Both the position numbers and the translations under genes were made by a program. Below, piece by piece: positions 8,417 to 17,137 of a DNA stretch of 64,000 nucleotides. Origin of the DNA: Streptomyces sp. NBC_00775 (lineage in GTDB: Bacteria > Actinomycetota > Actinomycetes > Streptomycetales > Streptomycetaceae); contig NZ_CP108938.1 in NCBI RefSeq assembly GCF_036347135.1, forward strand, positions 10,106,001 to 10,170,000, given 5' to 3'. The notes under the pieces were generated by a model, which was not told where the DNA came from, ran no database searches, and saw only the letters and a list, made by a program, of their open reading frames with translations. How positions within the stretch are numbered: the first letter of the stretch is position 1; every line of letters starts with the position of its first letter.

Positions 8417-8456
8417 GCTGATTCCGCATCAGCTGCACCGGGGGAAGGGGGGCGCG

Positions 8457-8909
8457 GTGGGCGGCGACGCGACACGCGTGATGAATCTCGTGCTGGAGGG
8501 CAGCGCGGACAGTGACCAGGAAGAACTGGACACACTCACCCTCCAGTTGCGTGAGCGACTGCTGGAACTGGACATCGACCGAGCCGAGTTGAACCGCTCC
8601 GACGGGGCGCCGGACGGCTCCAAGCCCGGCGATGTGATCGCCCTCGGGGCTCTCGCGGTGACCATGGCTCCGTTCGCGTTGCGAAGCGTCGTGCGGCTGC
8701 TGGAGACGTGGATCGGACACCGGCCCGTTCGTACGGTCAGCATCACGATCGGCGAGGACAGCCTTGAACTGCAGGCGGTCTCCGCCGGTGACCAGCGGAA
8801 ACTGATCGACGCGTTCATCACCCGGCAGGGTCCGACGCCACCACCTGCGGAAGAGCCGGCGAGTGGGCCGCCACCGGAGTCCGGTGGCGGTACCGCCGAG
8901 GGGGCCTGA
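8457..8909 (+). CDS. EACC1-like effector-associated component
   Basis: This 150-residue protein matches the pattern of effector-associated constant component 1 (EACC1), a small conserved partner encoded next to effector proteins in actinobacterial conflict systems. An N-terminal beta strand and helix (DTLTLQLRERLLELDI) are followed by a Gly-rich segment, GDVIALGALAVTMAPFALRSVVRLLETWIGHRPVRTVSITIGEDSLELQ and a helix (DQRKLIDAFI). The tail after about residue 125 is Pro/Glu/Gly-rich and probably disordered. GTG is the start, after a purine-rich AAGGGG. It ends 10 bases before the caspase-kinase gene and is probably co-transcribed. EACC1 has no known enzymatic role; function is inferred from context. 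Confidence 0.75.
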   Translation: MGGDATRVMNLVLEGSADSDQEELDTLTLQLRERLLELDIDRAELNRSDGAPDGSKPGDVIALGALAVTMAPFALRSVVRLLETWIGHRPVRTVSITIGEDSLELQAVSAGDQRKLIDAFITRQGPTPPPAEEPASGPPPESGGGTAEGA

Positions 8910-8919
8910 GGTCGCGGCC

Positions 8920-10845
8920 GTGTCAGAAAGTCGCTTCGCGCTGCTCATCGCCACAGGCCGTTACGACCATTCCGGCCTGCAACAGCTCCGCTCACCCGTG
9001 CGTGATGCCGAAGGCCTCACGGAGGTCCTCCAGGACCAGCGCATCGGCGGCTTCGATGTGCGGACGGTCGTCGACGGCCGCCAGCATGAGGTGAACCGGG
9101 CCATCGAGGACTTCTTCCTCGACCGCGGCAGGGATGATCTCCTCCTGCTGCACATCTCGTGCCACGGCATCAAGAACGACAACGGCGAACTGTACTTCGC
9201 GGCCCGCGACACCGACCGAAGGCTGCTCGGCTCCACGGGCGTCTCGGCCGCCTTCCTGCACACCCAGATGCGCCGCTGCCGCGCCAGGTCGATCGTGCTG
9301 TTGCTCGACTGCTGCTACAGCGGCGCTTTCCTCCCTGGCAGCAAGGGCGATACGGCGGTCCACGTCAACGAGGAACTGGCCGGGCACGGCCGGGCCGTGC
9401 TCACGGCGACCAACCGCGCCGAATACGCCTGGGAGGGCAACCAGCTCAGTGAACTGGAACCCGAACCATCGCGTTTCACGGGCGCGGTGATCGAAGGCCT
9501 GCGTTCGGGCGAGGCCGACGGCAATCGGGACGGCCTGGTGAGCGTGCACGACCTGTACGACTACGTCTATGAGCGGCTGCGTGCCGAAGGGGTCAAGCAA
9601 CGACCGCAGATGTGGGCGGAACTGGAGTACCGGGTCGTGATCGCGCGCTCGCTCCTGGGCGACAGGCGGGCGGAGCGCGACGAACGCGACGAACGCGACG
9701 AACGCGAGGAAAGGGAGGAAAGGGAGGAAAGGGAGGCGTTGCCGACGGGACAGCGGACGAAGGCGCCCGGCCCGAAGGCCCAGAGTGAGGGGACGACTTG
9801 GGCCGAAGGGTCGCGCTTTGGTGGCCGGTATGAGCTGGGCCAGCTGCTCGGCCGGGGTGGCTCGGCGGAGTTCTACCTCGCGCATGACACCCGCTTCGGC
9901 CGCACCGTGGTGGTGAAGACGCTGCGCGCGGATCTCGCACGCGACTCGTCGTTCCTGACCCGGTTCCGCCGGGAGGCCCAGTCGGCCGCCTCGCTCAACC
10001 ATCCCGCGATCGTCGCCGTGTACGACACGGGTGAGGAGGACGTCGACGGCACCTCCATCCCGTACATCGTGAGTGAGTACGTTGACGGAGCCACGCTGCG
10101 CGACGTGCTGCGCTCTGGTGACAAACTGCTGCCCGAACGCGCCATGGAAGTGACCATCGGGATCCTCCAGGCGCTCGAGTTCGCCCACCGCGCCGGCGTC
10201 GTCCACCGCGACATCAAGCCGGGCAACGTCATGCTGACGCGCAAAGGCCAGGTCAAGCTGAGGGACTTCGGCGCCACCCGCGCCCTGGGCGACACCGGCG
10301 TGACGCTGACACAGACGGCCGCCGTCATCGGCACGGCCCAGTACCTCTCGCCGGAGCAGGCGAAGGGCGAGCAGGTCGACGCCCGCTCGGACCTCTACGC
10401 GACGGGTTGCCTTCTCTACGAACTGTTCACGCTCCGAACTCCGTTCATTGGGGACCACCCGGTGGCAGTGGCCTATCAGCACGTACGAGAAGAGCCGCTG
10501 CCGCCGAGCGCAGTGAACCCGGAGATCACGCCCAAGATGGACGCGATCGTCCTGAAAGCGCTGGTCAAAGACCCGGAGTATCGCTACCAGTCCGCCGAGG
10601 AGATGCGCGCCGACATCAAGGCCTGCCTCGACGGCCAGCCCCTCGCCAAGCCCTTCTCGCCCTACTGGTTCGCGGTGCCCGAGCGTCGCCCGCTGGTGTC
10701 CGAGAGCGATGACCGGCAGATCGCCGAACTAGAGCCGGGAGTGTGGTATTTGGCGGTGGAATGGCACGGGGTGCACCTGGTCGTAGAGGCTCACATCGGG
10801 CTTCGGGGGCTGCTGAGAAACACGTCCGGCCTCATACGCGGTTAG
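8920..10845 (+). CDS. Caspase-like protease fused to PknB-like Ser/Thr kinase
   Basis: This 641-residue protein has a caspase-like (C14) domain at about residues 1-250. Its dyad is His82 in SCHG and Cys132 in DCCYSG. A charged linker of ERDERDEREEREE type follows at about 251-280. Residues ~300-570 form a complete PknB-like kinase: Gly-rich LGRGGSAEFYLA, Lys333, HRD with Asp431, DFG with Asp449, then TAQYLSPEQA and DARSDLY. All catalytic residues are present in both domains. The last ~70 residues (ELEPGVWYLAVEWHGVHLVV, GLLRNTSG) may be a small separate domain. No membrane helix is seen, so it is cytosolic. GTG start, 10 bases after the EACC1-like gene. The likely role is a self-regulated suicide or defence protease. 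Confidence 0.93.
   Translation: MSESRFALLIATGRYDHSGLQQLRSPVRDAEGLTEVLQDQRIGGFDVRTVVDGRQHEVNRAIEDFFLDRGRDDLLLLHISCHGIKNDNGELYFAARDTDRRLLGSTGVSAAFLHTQMRRCRARSIVLLLDCCYSGAFLPGSKGDTAVHVNEELAGHGRAVLTATNRAEYAWEGNQLSELEPEPSRFTGAVIEGLRSGEADGNRDGLVSVHDLYDYVYERLRAEGVKQRPQMWAELEYRVVIARSLLGDRRAERDERDERDEREEREEREEREALPTGQRTKAPGPKAQSEGTTWAEGSRFGGRYELGQLLGRGGSAEFYLAHDTRFGRTVVVKTLRADLARDSSFLTRFRREAQSAASLNHPAIVAVYDTGEEDVDGTSIPYIVSEYVDGATLRDVLRSGDKLLPERAMEVTIGILQALEFAHRAGVVHRDIKPGNVMLTRKGQVKLRDFGATRALGDTGVTLTQTAAVIGTAQYLSPEQAKGEQVDARSDLYATGCLLYELFTLRTPFIGDHPVAVAYQHVREEPLPPSAVNPEITPKMDAIVLKALVKDPEYRYQSAEEMRADIKACLDGQPLAKPFSPYWFAVPERRPLVSESDDRQIAELEPGVWYLAVEWHGVHLVVEAHIGLRGLLRNTSGLIRG
9671..9737 (+). repeat. In-gene 9-base tandem repeat encoding the charged linker
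   Basis: Units of gaacgcgac then gaggaaagg repeat in tandem and encode ERDERDERDEREEREEREER. The tract separates caspase from kinase. Perfect 9-base units preserve the frame when copy number changes, so the linker length is likely variable between strains. Confidence 0.85.
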
Positions 10846-10869
10846 GGCACAGGGAGGGAAGGGTCGGCC

Positions 10870-11625
10870 ATGATCGGCGGAGTGAGACAGCGCATACACC
10901 TGGACCACGCCGCGGCCACGCTGCTCGAGCACGCGGCGCGATGGACGTCCGAGCACTGCGTGGTCTCTCCCATCCGGTGGCGACAGGGCAAGGACGGTCC
11001 TCCCGCCGCCGACCGCAGTGCACTGGCCAGTCCGGACCGCCTGGGAGCGCACGTGGCCCATGTGGGCTGGAAGGTCCGGGTCGTTGTGGAGCTGGAGGCC
11101 ACGGGGTGGGCGCATCTCCGCTTCCTGGCGGAGAGCGGCGGTGTGCACGAGCGGTGGCGGGTCCGGTCGCTCGACAGGTGGAGCAGCCTGCTGGACGAGG
11201 CGGTGTCGCGCGCCTCCCGACTCCGTCTGACGCACGCCCAGTTGCTGGCCCGCACCTGTACCACCGGATGGCTGGACTGGATCCACGGGGAGCTGTGGCT
11301 GCTGCCGACGAGCCTGGTCCGGATACGCAGTGGGCTGACGGAGACCGTGGCGAACTCCTTGGGCTCCTCGCTGACGGCGCCGAATCCGGGCCACCTCATC
11401 GGCTACGACCCCACGGCCGTCCTGGCCGGACACCGCACCAACAAGGTCATCCCGTTCGACGCCGTGGCAAGGGCCCGTCTGCACGGCGGTCTCACCACGT
11501 CGGCCCTGACGGTCTCGATGGTCGACGGCACGCGGCACAAGCTCCTGTGGCTGGCCTCCGAGCCGGCCCGCCGCCTCCTGACGGACCGGTTGCTTCCTGT
11601 CCTGGGTGCCCGTCTCATCCAGTGA
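10870..11625 (+). CDS. Unknown protein of the caspase-kinase locus, possible PH-like C-terminus
   Basis: This 251-residue protein starts 24 bases after the caspase-kinase gene with a good GGGAGGGAAGGG ribosome site, so it is probably the third gene of that operon. I do not recognise the family. The N-terminal ~130 residues are mixed alpha/beta (HVGWKVRVVVELEATGWAHLRF). The C-terminal half (ELWLLPTSLVRIRSGL, then VIPFDAVARARL, LTVSMVDGTRHKLLW and a closing helix) resembles the strand-turn-strand and final helix of bacterial PH-like domains. No signal peptide or membrane helix is visible. It could be a target, regulator or sensor for the protease-kinase; this is inference from position only. 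Confidence 0.65.
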   Translation: MIGGVRQRIHLDHAAATLLEHAARWTSEHCVVSPIRWRQGKDGPPAADRSALASPDRLGAHVAHVGWKVRVVVELEATGWAHLRFLAESGGVHERWRVRSLDRWSSLLDEAVSRASRLRLTHAQLLARTCTTGWLDWIHGELWLLPTSLVRIRSGLTETVANSLGSSLTAPNPGHLIGYDPTAVLAGHRTNKVIPFDAVARARLHGGLTTSALTVSMVDGTRHKLLWLASEPARRLLTDRLLPVLGARLIQ

Positions 11626-11674
11626 CGGCGCGCCGCCGAACCGATGAATCCGCGCACACTCCTGCTACGGGGTG

Positions 11675-12607
11675 CTAAGGGGACGCCCCGTCGGTGGCCT
11701 GGGCGACGACCCGGGTGATCTCGCGCGTGATGCGCATGATTCCCGGCGAGCGGACCGGGCACGGCTTCGGGGTGGTCGTGGTGGGGGCCAGGCAGAAGTG
11801 CAGGTAGTCGTCGTCGCGGTGGAGGGCGGTTCGGTCGCGGGTCGGCTGGGTGCAGTACGCGGGGTGGTCGTGCTCGTACGCCGTGCAGGGCAGGTACTGA
11901 GTCCAGGTGTAGCGGGCGGATGCCGGGCTCACCGTCCGGCCGGCGTCGGCGACGAGGTCGCCGGCGGCGCGGGCGCGTGCCTTGTACAGGGTGTTCACGG
12001 TCTGGACCCGGGTGGGGGTGATCGGGTCGGGACCCTGGAGGACCCACACGATCCTCGGGCGTCGGGCTCCGCCCGCCTGCGCGATCTGGTCGGTCAGCCG
12101 CTTCATGTCGGCTTCGTAGCGTGTGAAGTACGTGCTCCGCGCCTGGTCGTAGGTGATGCCGTCCATGCAGGGCGTGTAGCCCCACGCGTTGCCCCAGAAC
12201 TGGAGAACGACGAAGTCAGGTCGCAGGGAGCGGACCAGCGCGGCCGCCTTGTCCGCGGTCGGGACGAGGGACTTCTCGTTGGTGCCCTCCAGGTAGTCGC
12301 ACAGGGTGGTGCCCGAGTACGGGGCGCTCGTGTAGCGGGCGTGCAGCCGGTCCCGGAGCAGCCCGCCGAGCACCTTCTGGTTCTCCATGGCGATCGAGTC
12401 CCCGAGATAGAGGACCGTGGGCGCCTTCGCCGGGGCGCTCGGATCCGGGGACACGACGGCTCCCTGGTGAGTGGTCGGGGCCGCCGGCCCCGCGCCTCCG
12501 GGCGCCTCGGGAGTGGGTGGCGACGCCTCCGGGCCCGAGGCCGGATCACCGCACGCGCCGAGCAGCAGTGCGGCCAACAGCACGCCCACGATCCACGGCT
12601 TCCGCAT
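11675..12607 (-). CDS. Secreted SGNH/GDSL hydrolase lipoprotein
   Basis: This 310-residue protein has a lipoprotein signal peptide (MRKPWIVGVLLAALLLGAC, lipobox LGAC with Cys19) and a Pro/Ala-rich linker to about residue 60. An SGNH domain follows: YLGDSIAMEN with the nucleophile Ser, LQFWGNAW as block III, and a terminal HRDDDYLHFC with the Asp/His pair. Several cysteines (CDYLEG, PCMDG, YLPCTAY, YCTQ) suggest disulfides. It is probably an esterase acting on cell-envelope or external substrates. The start has GGGAG 7 bases upstream. It is convergent with the EACC1 operon and looks monocistronic. Confidence 0.88.
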   Translation of the reverse strand: MRKPWIVGVLLAALLLGACGDPASGPEASPPTPEAPGGAGPAAPTTHQGAVVSPDPSAPAKAPTVLYLGDSIAMENQKVLGGLLRDRLHARYTSAPYSGTTLCDYLEGTNEKSLVPTADKAAALVRSLRPDFVVLQFWGNAWGYTPCMDGITYDQARSTYFTRYEADMKRLTDQIAQAGGARRPRIVWVLQGPDPITPTRVQTVNTLYKARARAAGDLVADAGRTVSPASARYTWTQYLPCTAYEHDHPAYCTQPTRDRTALHRDDDYLHFCLAPTTTTPKPCPVRSPGIMRITREITRVVAQATDGASP

Positions 12608-12775
12608 ACGGCAACTCCCGCCCCGCCCGTCGAAAGGGCTCCCCAGGCAAGCACAGTCAGGCGGAAGGCGGAAGACACGCGTCGGCCACGCGGCGTGTCC
12701 GGGGACGGAACCTCCGGCGGGCCGCCCCGCCTCAGTCGGTCGGCCCAACTCCGGCACCCGTGAAACCAGCGGAGA

Positions 12776-14482
12776 TCACCGCTCGGGGAGTGTGCCTTCC
12801 AGGAGTTCCAGCAGGTCGGCAAGGGGCAGCGGCTTGGCGAGATGGGCGTCGAACCCGGCCGCCGTCGACTGGCCGCGGTCGGAGCCCCGGCTGAACCCGG
12901 AGACCGCGATGAGGCGGGCCTTGTGGCCGTGCGGGCGGGAGCGCATCGCGCGCGCCACGGCGTAGCCGTCGATGTCGGGCAGCCCCAGGTCGCACAGCAC
13001 GACGTCGAAGAGGTGGGACTCGGTGGCCGTGAGCGCGTCCGCGCCGGTGTGCACGGCCGTGACGTGGTGTCCCTGCCGCTCCAGCAGGGTGCGATAGGTG
13101 GTGGCGAGGTCCGTGTTGTCCTCGACGATCAGGACGGCCAACTGCCGTGGCGCGGGCCGGGCGGACGGTGTGCGGCGCGGCTCCGGGGCGCCGGAGGGGG
13201 CGAGGGGGAGCAGCGCGGTGAACGAGGCGCCGGTTCCCGGTCCGTCGCTGTGCGCGGTGATCGTGCCGCCGTGGAGTTCGACGATCGTCCGGGCCACCGC
13301 GAGCCCGAGACCGAGGCCCTCGGGGGTGCTCGGTCCGGCGGGGACGGCCCGCATGAAGACCCCGAACAACTCCTCGGACTGACCCGGTGCGAAGCCGATC
13401 CCGTCGTCCTCGACGGTCAGCCGCACCTGCCCGTACGGGGCCCGCGCCGTGGCCGCCGCGTTCGCCGTCGACAGCCGAACCCGCGTACGGCCGCCCGGCA
13501 TCGTGTACTTGAGCGCGTTGGACAGCAGATTGGTCAGCACCTGGGCCAGTCGCAGCCGGTCCCCGTCGACCAGCACCGGGTCGGCGGGCAGGTCGACGTC
13601 GAGGGCGCGGTCCTCGTGGCCGAACAGGCCGCGGATGTCGGCGCAGGCGCCGTGCACGACGGAGCACAGGTCCGTCCGCTCGCGCACCAGCTCCAGGCGC
13701 CCGGTCACGGCCCGGGTCCCGTCGAGCAGGTCGTTGCTCATCCGTACCAGCGTGCCGAGCTGCCGTTCCAGCACCGGCAGCGCCGGATGGCCGTCCGGCA
13801 GGTCGAGCGCGAGCAGTTCGGTGGCCGCGGTGGCGGCGGCGAGCGGATTGCGCAGCTCGTGCGAGAGGGTGGCGATGAACCGGTCCTTGGCCTGCTGTTC
13901 CTCCTTCAACGTCCGCCCCGCCGCGTCGAGTTCGGCGTTGACGCGGCTGAGCTGCTCATTGACCTCGCGGATCTCCCGGGCACGGACGAAGAGGTCGATC
14001 TCCATGCCCTCGGCGCGCATCTGCGCCTGGGCGACGGCACGCTCCTGCTCGCGCCCGACCCGGCGCAGATGGACGAAGTCGGTGACGTCCTCGACGCGGT
14101 GGATGATGTGGGTCACCCGGCCGTCACCGTCCACCACCGGCGTGTTGACCGGGCTCCAGTACCGCTCGGCGAACGCGCCCTCGTCACTTGTGGGGATGTC
14201 GTAGCGCTGCAACGGCATGGAGTCCGTACGCCCGGTGTCCACCACGGTCCGCAGCGAACGGCGCAGGTTCGCCACGCCGTCGGCCGACGGGTCGTCCGGG
14301 TTGTCGGGGAACACGTCGAAGATGGGGCGCCCGACGATGCTCCGCTCGGTGCGGGTGGCCGTCAGATACGCACGGTTGACCTCCACGATCGTGAAGTCGG
14401 GCGCCAGTACGAGCAGGGGGGAGAGCGTCGCGTCGAACAGGCTCCGGAAGTCCGGGGCGGGATGCGGGGTGCTCGTGGACAT
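12776..14482 (-). CDS. Hybrid sensor histidine kinase with receiver domain
   Basis: This 568-residue protein is built of a PAS domain (FRSLFDATLSPLLVLAPDFTIVEVN, about residues 12-135), a coiled coil, HisKA with the phosphorylated His in FIATLSHELRNPLAA (about 210), and an HATPase domain (N-box LLSNALKY, DDGIGF, GLGLGLAVA). A C-terminal receiver domain has VEDN and the phospho-acceptor Asp in CDLGLPDIDGY. No membrane helix is seen, so it is a soluble sensor. The gene starts 8 bases after the response regulator stop, in one operon. Signal passage could run internally to its own receiver or to the upstream regulator. Confidence 0.93.
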   Translation of the reverse strand: MSTSTPHPAPDFRSLFDATLSPLLVLAPDFTIVEVNRAYLTATRTERSIVGRPIFDVFPDNPDDPSADGVANLRRSLRTVVDTGRTDSMPLQRYDIPTSDEGAFAERYWSPVNTPVVDGDGRVTHIIHRVEDVTDFVHLRRVGREQERAVAQAQMRAEGMEIDLFVRAREIREVNEQLSRVNAELDAAGRTLKEEQQAKDRFIATLSHELRNPLAAATAATELLALDLPDGHPALPVLERQLGTLVRMSNDLLDGTRAVTGRLELVRERTDLCSVVHGACADIRGLFGHEDRALDVDLPADPVLVDGDRLRLAQVLTNLLSNALKYTMPGGRTRVRLSTANAAATARAPYGQVRLTVEDDGIGFAPGQSEELFGVFMRAVPAGPSTPEGLGLGLAVARTIVELHGGTITAHSDGPGTGASFTALLPLAPSGAPEPRRTPSARPAPRQLAVLIVEDNTDLATTYRTLLERQGHHVTAVHTGADALTATESHLFDVVLCDLGLPDIDGYAVARAMRSRPHGHKARLIAVSGFSRGSDRGQSTAAGFDAHLAKPLPLADLLELLEGTLPER

Positions 14483-14490
14483 GGCGGCCC

Positions 14491-15165
14491 TCAGGGATCG
14501 AGTCGGTAACCGAAGCCGCGCACCGTGGTGATCCGCGGCGCGGGCGTGGGGAGCCCGGAGAGCTTGCCACGCAGCCGGTAGACATGCTCGACGACGGTCG
14601 CGGGCTGCTGCCAGGACGCTCCCCAGATCTGCTCCAGCAACTGCTCGGCGGAGAAGACCCGGCCGGGGGAGCGGGCCAGCAGCTCCAACAGGGCGTACTC
14701 CTTGGGCCGCAGCGTCAGCGGGATGCCCGCGACGGCGGCCTGATGGCCCGCCGTGTCGACGCGCAGCGCCCCGACCTCCAGGACGACCGGTGCGTCGGGC
14801 GGTTGGGAGCGGCGCAGCACCGCACGGATGCGAGCCACCAACTCCCGTTGTGAGAAGGGCTTGACCAGATAGTCGTCGGCGCCGATCTCCAGGCCCGCCA
14901 CCCGGTCCGCCTCCTCGCCGCGCCCGGAGACGACGATCACCGGGAGGCGGCTGGTGGAGCGCAGCGCCCGCAGCAGTTCCAGACCACTGCCGTCCGGCAG
15001 CCCCAGATCGAGGACGGCCAGTGCGATGCCGCCGTCGTACAGGGCGGACTTGCCGGCCCGGGCGTCGATCGCCCACGTGACGGTGAACCCCGCGCGCTCC
15101 AGATACGTACGGCACATCAGTGCGAAGTCGGGATCGTCTTCGATCAGCGCGAGGTGAGGACGCAT
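14491..15165 (-). CDS. Two-component response regulator, OmpR/PhoB type
   Basis: This 224-residue DNA-binding regulator has a receiver domain at about residues 1-118 (ALIEDDPD acidic pocket, Asp in VLDLGLPDGSG, Lys in DDYLVKPFS). A winged-helix output domain follows (LTLRPKEYALLELLARSPGRVFSAEQLLEQIWG, ending ITTVRGFGYRLDP). It is the first gene of an operon with the hybrid histidine kinase and would be phosphorylated by it. Targets are unknown. The ATG follows GGGTGG. Confidence 0.93.
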   Translation of the reverse strand: MRPHLALIEDDPDFALMCRTYLERAGFTVTWAIDARAGKSALYDGGIALAVLDLGLPDGSGLELLRALRSTSRLPVIVVSGRGEEADRVAGLEIGADDYLVKPFSQRELVARIRAVLRRSQPPDAPVVLEVGALRVDTAGHQAAVAGIPLTLRPKEYALLELLARSPGRVFSAEQLLEQIWGASWQQPATVVEHVYRLRGKLSGLPTPAPRITTVRGFGYRLDP

Positions 15166-15453
15166 CCCGCACCACCCGGCCCAGTTGCCGCCGCCCCCAC
15201 GTTGTTGCGCTGGTGAGCGGGCGTTGATGCCCCGACCATGTGGCGAAGGTAGAACAGAAACCGCCCACGGTTCAAGGGGGAGCCGCACGGGGGGAGTTCC
15301 GGCGCGGGCTCGTGCGGTGCGGGGATGGATCGCCGCCGCACGGACCCGTGCCGGGACGCGCCGGCTGTCACCTCCCGGTGCCACGGTGATCCGGCCGCGT
15401 ACGCCCCGACAGGCCCGCGCGCCGCCCACAGAACGGATCGCGACAGCTTGAGC

Positions 15454-15848
15454 ATGCACGCCCTGGAGCGGATCAACAGTGTCTCCTGGCCACCGCCCGG
15501 CGACCACGCCCACCTCTACGCGGGAGCCGGTCTGCTGCTCGTCGAACTGCGCGGCGGCATCGACCTGGCCGCCGTCCCGCGCGTACGCCCGTGGCTGGAC
15601 TCGGTGGCGGCCCTGCCCGCCCGGCTGTACGTCGTGGACCTGCGCCGCACGTCCTTCGTCGACGGCACCGGCCTGGGCATGGTGCTGCGCTTCCGCGAAC
15701 GGGTCACCGACGCCGACGCGGACTTCGGTCTGCTCTGCGCGCGGCGCGTCCACCGGCTGCTGCGCGCGCACGCAGCCTGGACATGCTCAGCCCCGCGGCC
15801 ACCCTGGACGAAGCGCTCGCCCGGCGGAGCCGGGGATGCGCCCGCTGA
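15454..15848 (+). pseudogene. STAS-domain anti-sigma antagonist with frameshift
   Basis: The frame from MHALERINSVSW encodes a STAS domain: LLLVELRGGIDLAAVPRVRP, then VVDLRRTSFVDGTGLGMVLRF with the usual phosphorylatable Ser replaced by Thr or Ser near FVDGTG, then FGLLCARRVHRLLR. After RLLRAHA (about 15770) the frame runs on as unlike sequence and overlaps the phosphatase gene opposite. The expected ending SLDMLSPAATLDEALARR is in another frame and stops at 15848. One base lost or gained near 15765-15780 explains this. It may be a real lesion, a sequencing error or, less likely, programmed. The neighbouring SpoIIE phosphatase fits a partner-switching role. Confidence 0.75.
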
Positions 15849-15854
15849 CCGACG

Positions 15855-17075
15855 TCATGTCGGGGGCCGGCGGCGGATGCGGGCGACCAGTACCGCCACG
15901 TCGTCCTCCGCGTGACGGGCGTCGAGCTTGAGGAGGACCTCGTCGAGCAGTTCGTCGGCGGTCGCCCCGGGCGGCATCCGCAGCCCGGCCAGCCGGGCGA
16001 GCGATTCGTCGATGTCCTCCCCGCGCCGCTCCACCAGACCGTCGGTGAACATCACCAGGGTGTCGTCGGGCGCTAGTGAGCGGGTGGCCGGCTCATAGCC
16101 GCCGACGCCGGTGCCCAGCGGGGGACCGACCGGCAGATTCAGCAGCTCGCCGGTTCCGTCCCCGGCGAACACCACCGGCGGCAGGTGCCCGGCCGCGGTG
16201 AGCACCGCCGTGCCGCGGGCCGGGTCGACCTGGACGAGCAGACAGGTGGCCGGACGCCGGGTGCCGTCCTCGGCGACCGCGGCGTCCAGGCGGCTCAGCA
16301 CCCGGTGCGGCGGCAGATCCGTCGAGGCGACGTAGCGCAGCATCGACCGGTACGCGTTCATGTCCACCGCCGCCTCCAGCCCGTGCCCCATGACATCGCC
16401 CACGACCAGCAGGGTGCGCCCGAAGTGCAGCCGTACGGTCTCGAACCAGTCCCCGCCCACCAGGGTGCTGCCCCCGGCCGGGAGATAGCGGGTGGCCAGA
16501 TCGAGGTTGGGATGCGGCCGGCCCGGCTCGGCCAGCAACGCCCGCTGGAGATCGAGGACCGTGCTGCGGAGGGCGTTGTGCTGGCGGGAATGGCCGAGGT
16601 GGACGGCGGCCAGCCGTGCCGCGTAGTGCGTGCCGGTGGTTTCCGCGTCGGTGTACGCCGGCCCCCGCCGGACGGTCAGCAGCACCCCGTACAGACGGCC
16701 GTGCGCCAGCAGCGGCACCGTCATGACCTGCCGCGGGACCAGGCCGGACAGGTCGAGCGAGGCAGTGATCGGGTGTCCTTCGTCCAGCGCCCGCACGGCC
16801 AGGGGACGCGCACCCCGCGCCGGGGTCAGCAGTTCGGTGTGGCCCGCCGTGGCGGCCCGCGAGAGGCCGGGGTCGGGCGTGTACCCGGTGGCCGGGGCGT
16901 CCGCGGGCAGCAGATCCACCGCCGCCGCGTCGCAGAAGTACCGGCACACGAACGCCGCGAGCTCGGTACACGTGGTCAGCTCGTCCAAGGTGGTGCCGAT
17001 CGACTCGACGGCGTCCTCCATGGCGCCGGACGGCGTCCGGTCACCCGCGGGGTCTGCACCGCCTCGGCCCGCCAT
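15855..17075 (-). CDS. SpoIIE-type PP2C phosphatase with GAF domain
   Basis: This 406-residue protein has an N-terminal GAF-like sensor domain (about residues 20-160, with LLAHGRLYGVLLTVRRGPAYTDAE). The PP2C/SpoIIE domain follows at about 185-402, with metal-binding and core motifs GGDWFETVRL, VVGDVMGHGLEAA, LVMFTDGLVERR and HAEDDVAVLVARI. It would dephosphorylate a STAS-domain anti-sigma antagonist in a partner-switching pathway, and the adjacent STAS gene is the obvious candidate. The start MAGRGG is chosen for its GGAGG ribosome site 5 bases away; the frame stays open to 17135. Confidence 0.92.
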   Translation of the reverse strand: MAGRGGADPAGDRTPSGAMEDAVESIGTTLDELTTCTELAAFVCRYFCDAAAVDLLPADAPATGYTPDPGLSRAATAGHTELLTPARGARPLAVRALDEGHPITASLDLSGLVPRQVMTVPLLAHGRLYGVLLTVRRGPAYTDAETTGTHYAARLAAVHLGHSRQHNALRSTVLDLQRALLAEPGRPHPNLDLATRYLPAGGSTLVGGDWFETVRLHFGRTLLVVGDVMGHGLEAAVDMNAYRSMLRYVASTDLPPHRVLSRLDAAVAEDGTRRPATCLLVQVDPARGTAVLTAAGHLPPVVFAGDGTGELLNLPVGPPLGTGVGGYEPATRSLAPDDTLVMFTDGLVERRGEDIDESLARLAGLRMPPGATADELLDEVLLKLDARHAEDDVAVLVARIRRRPPT

Positions 17076-17137
17076 GCCACCTCCACCGCCGCACACGCCT
17101 GGGTCCATCCACGCACGCGGGCGGGGCGCCCGCATGC

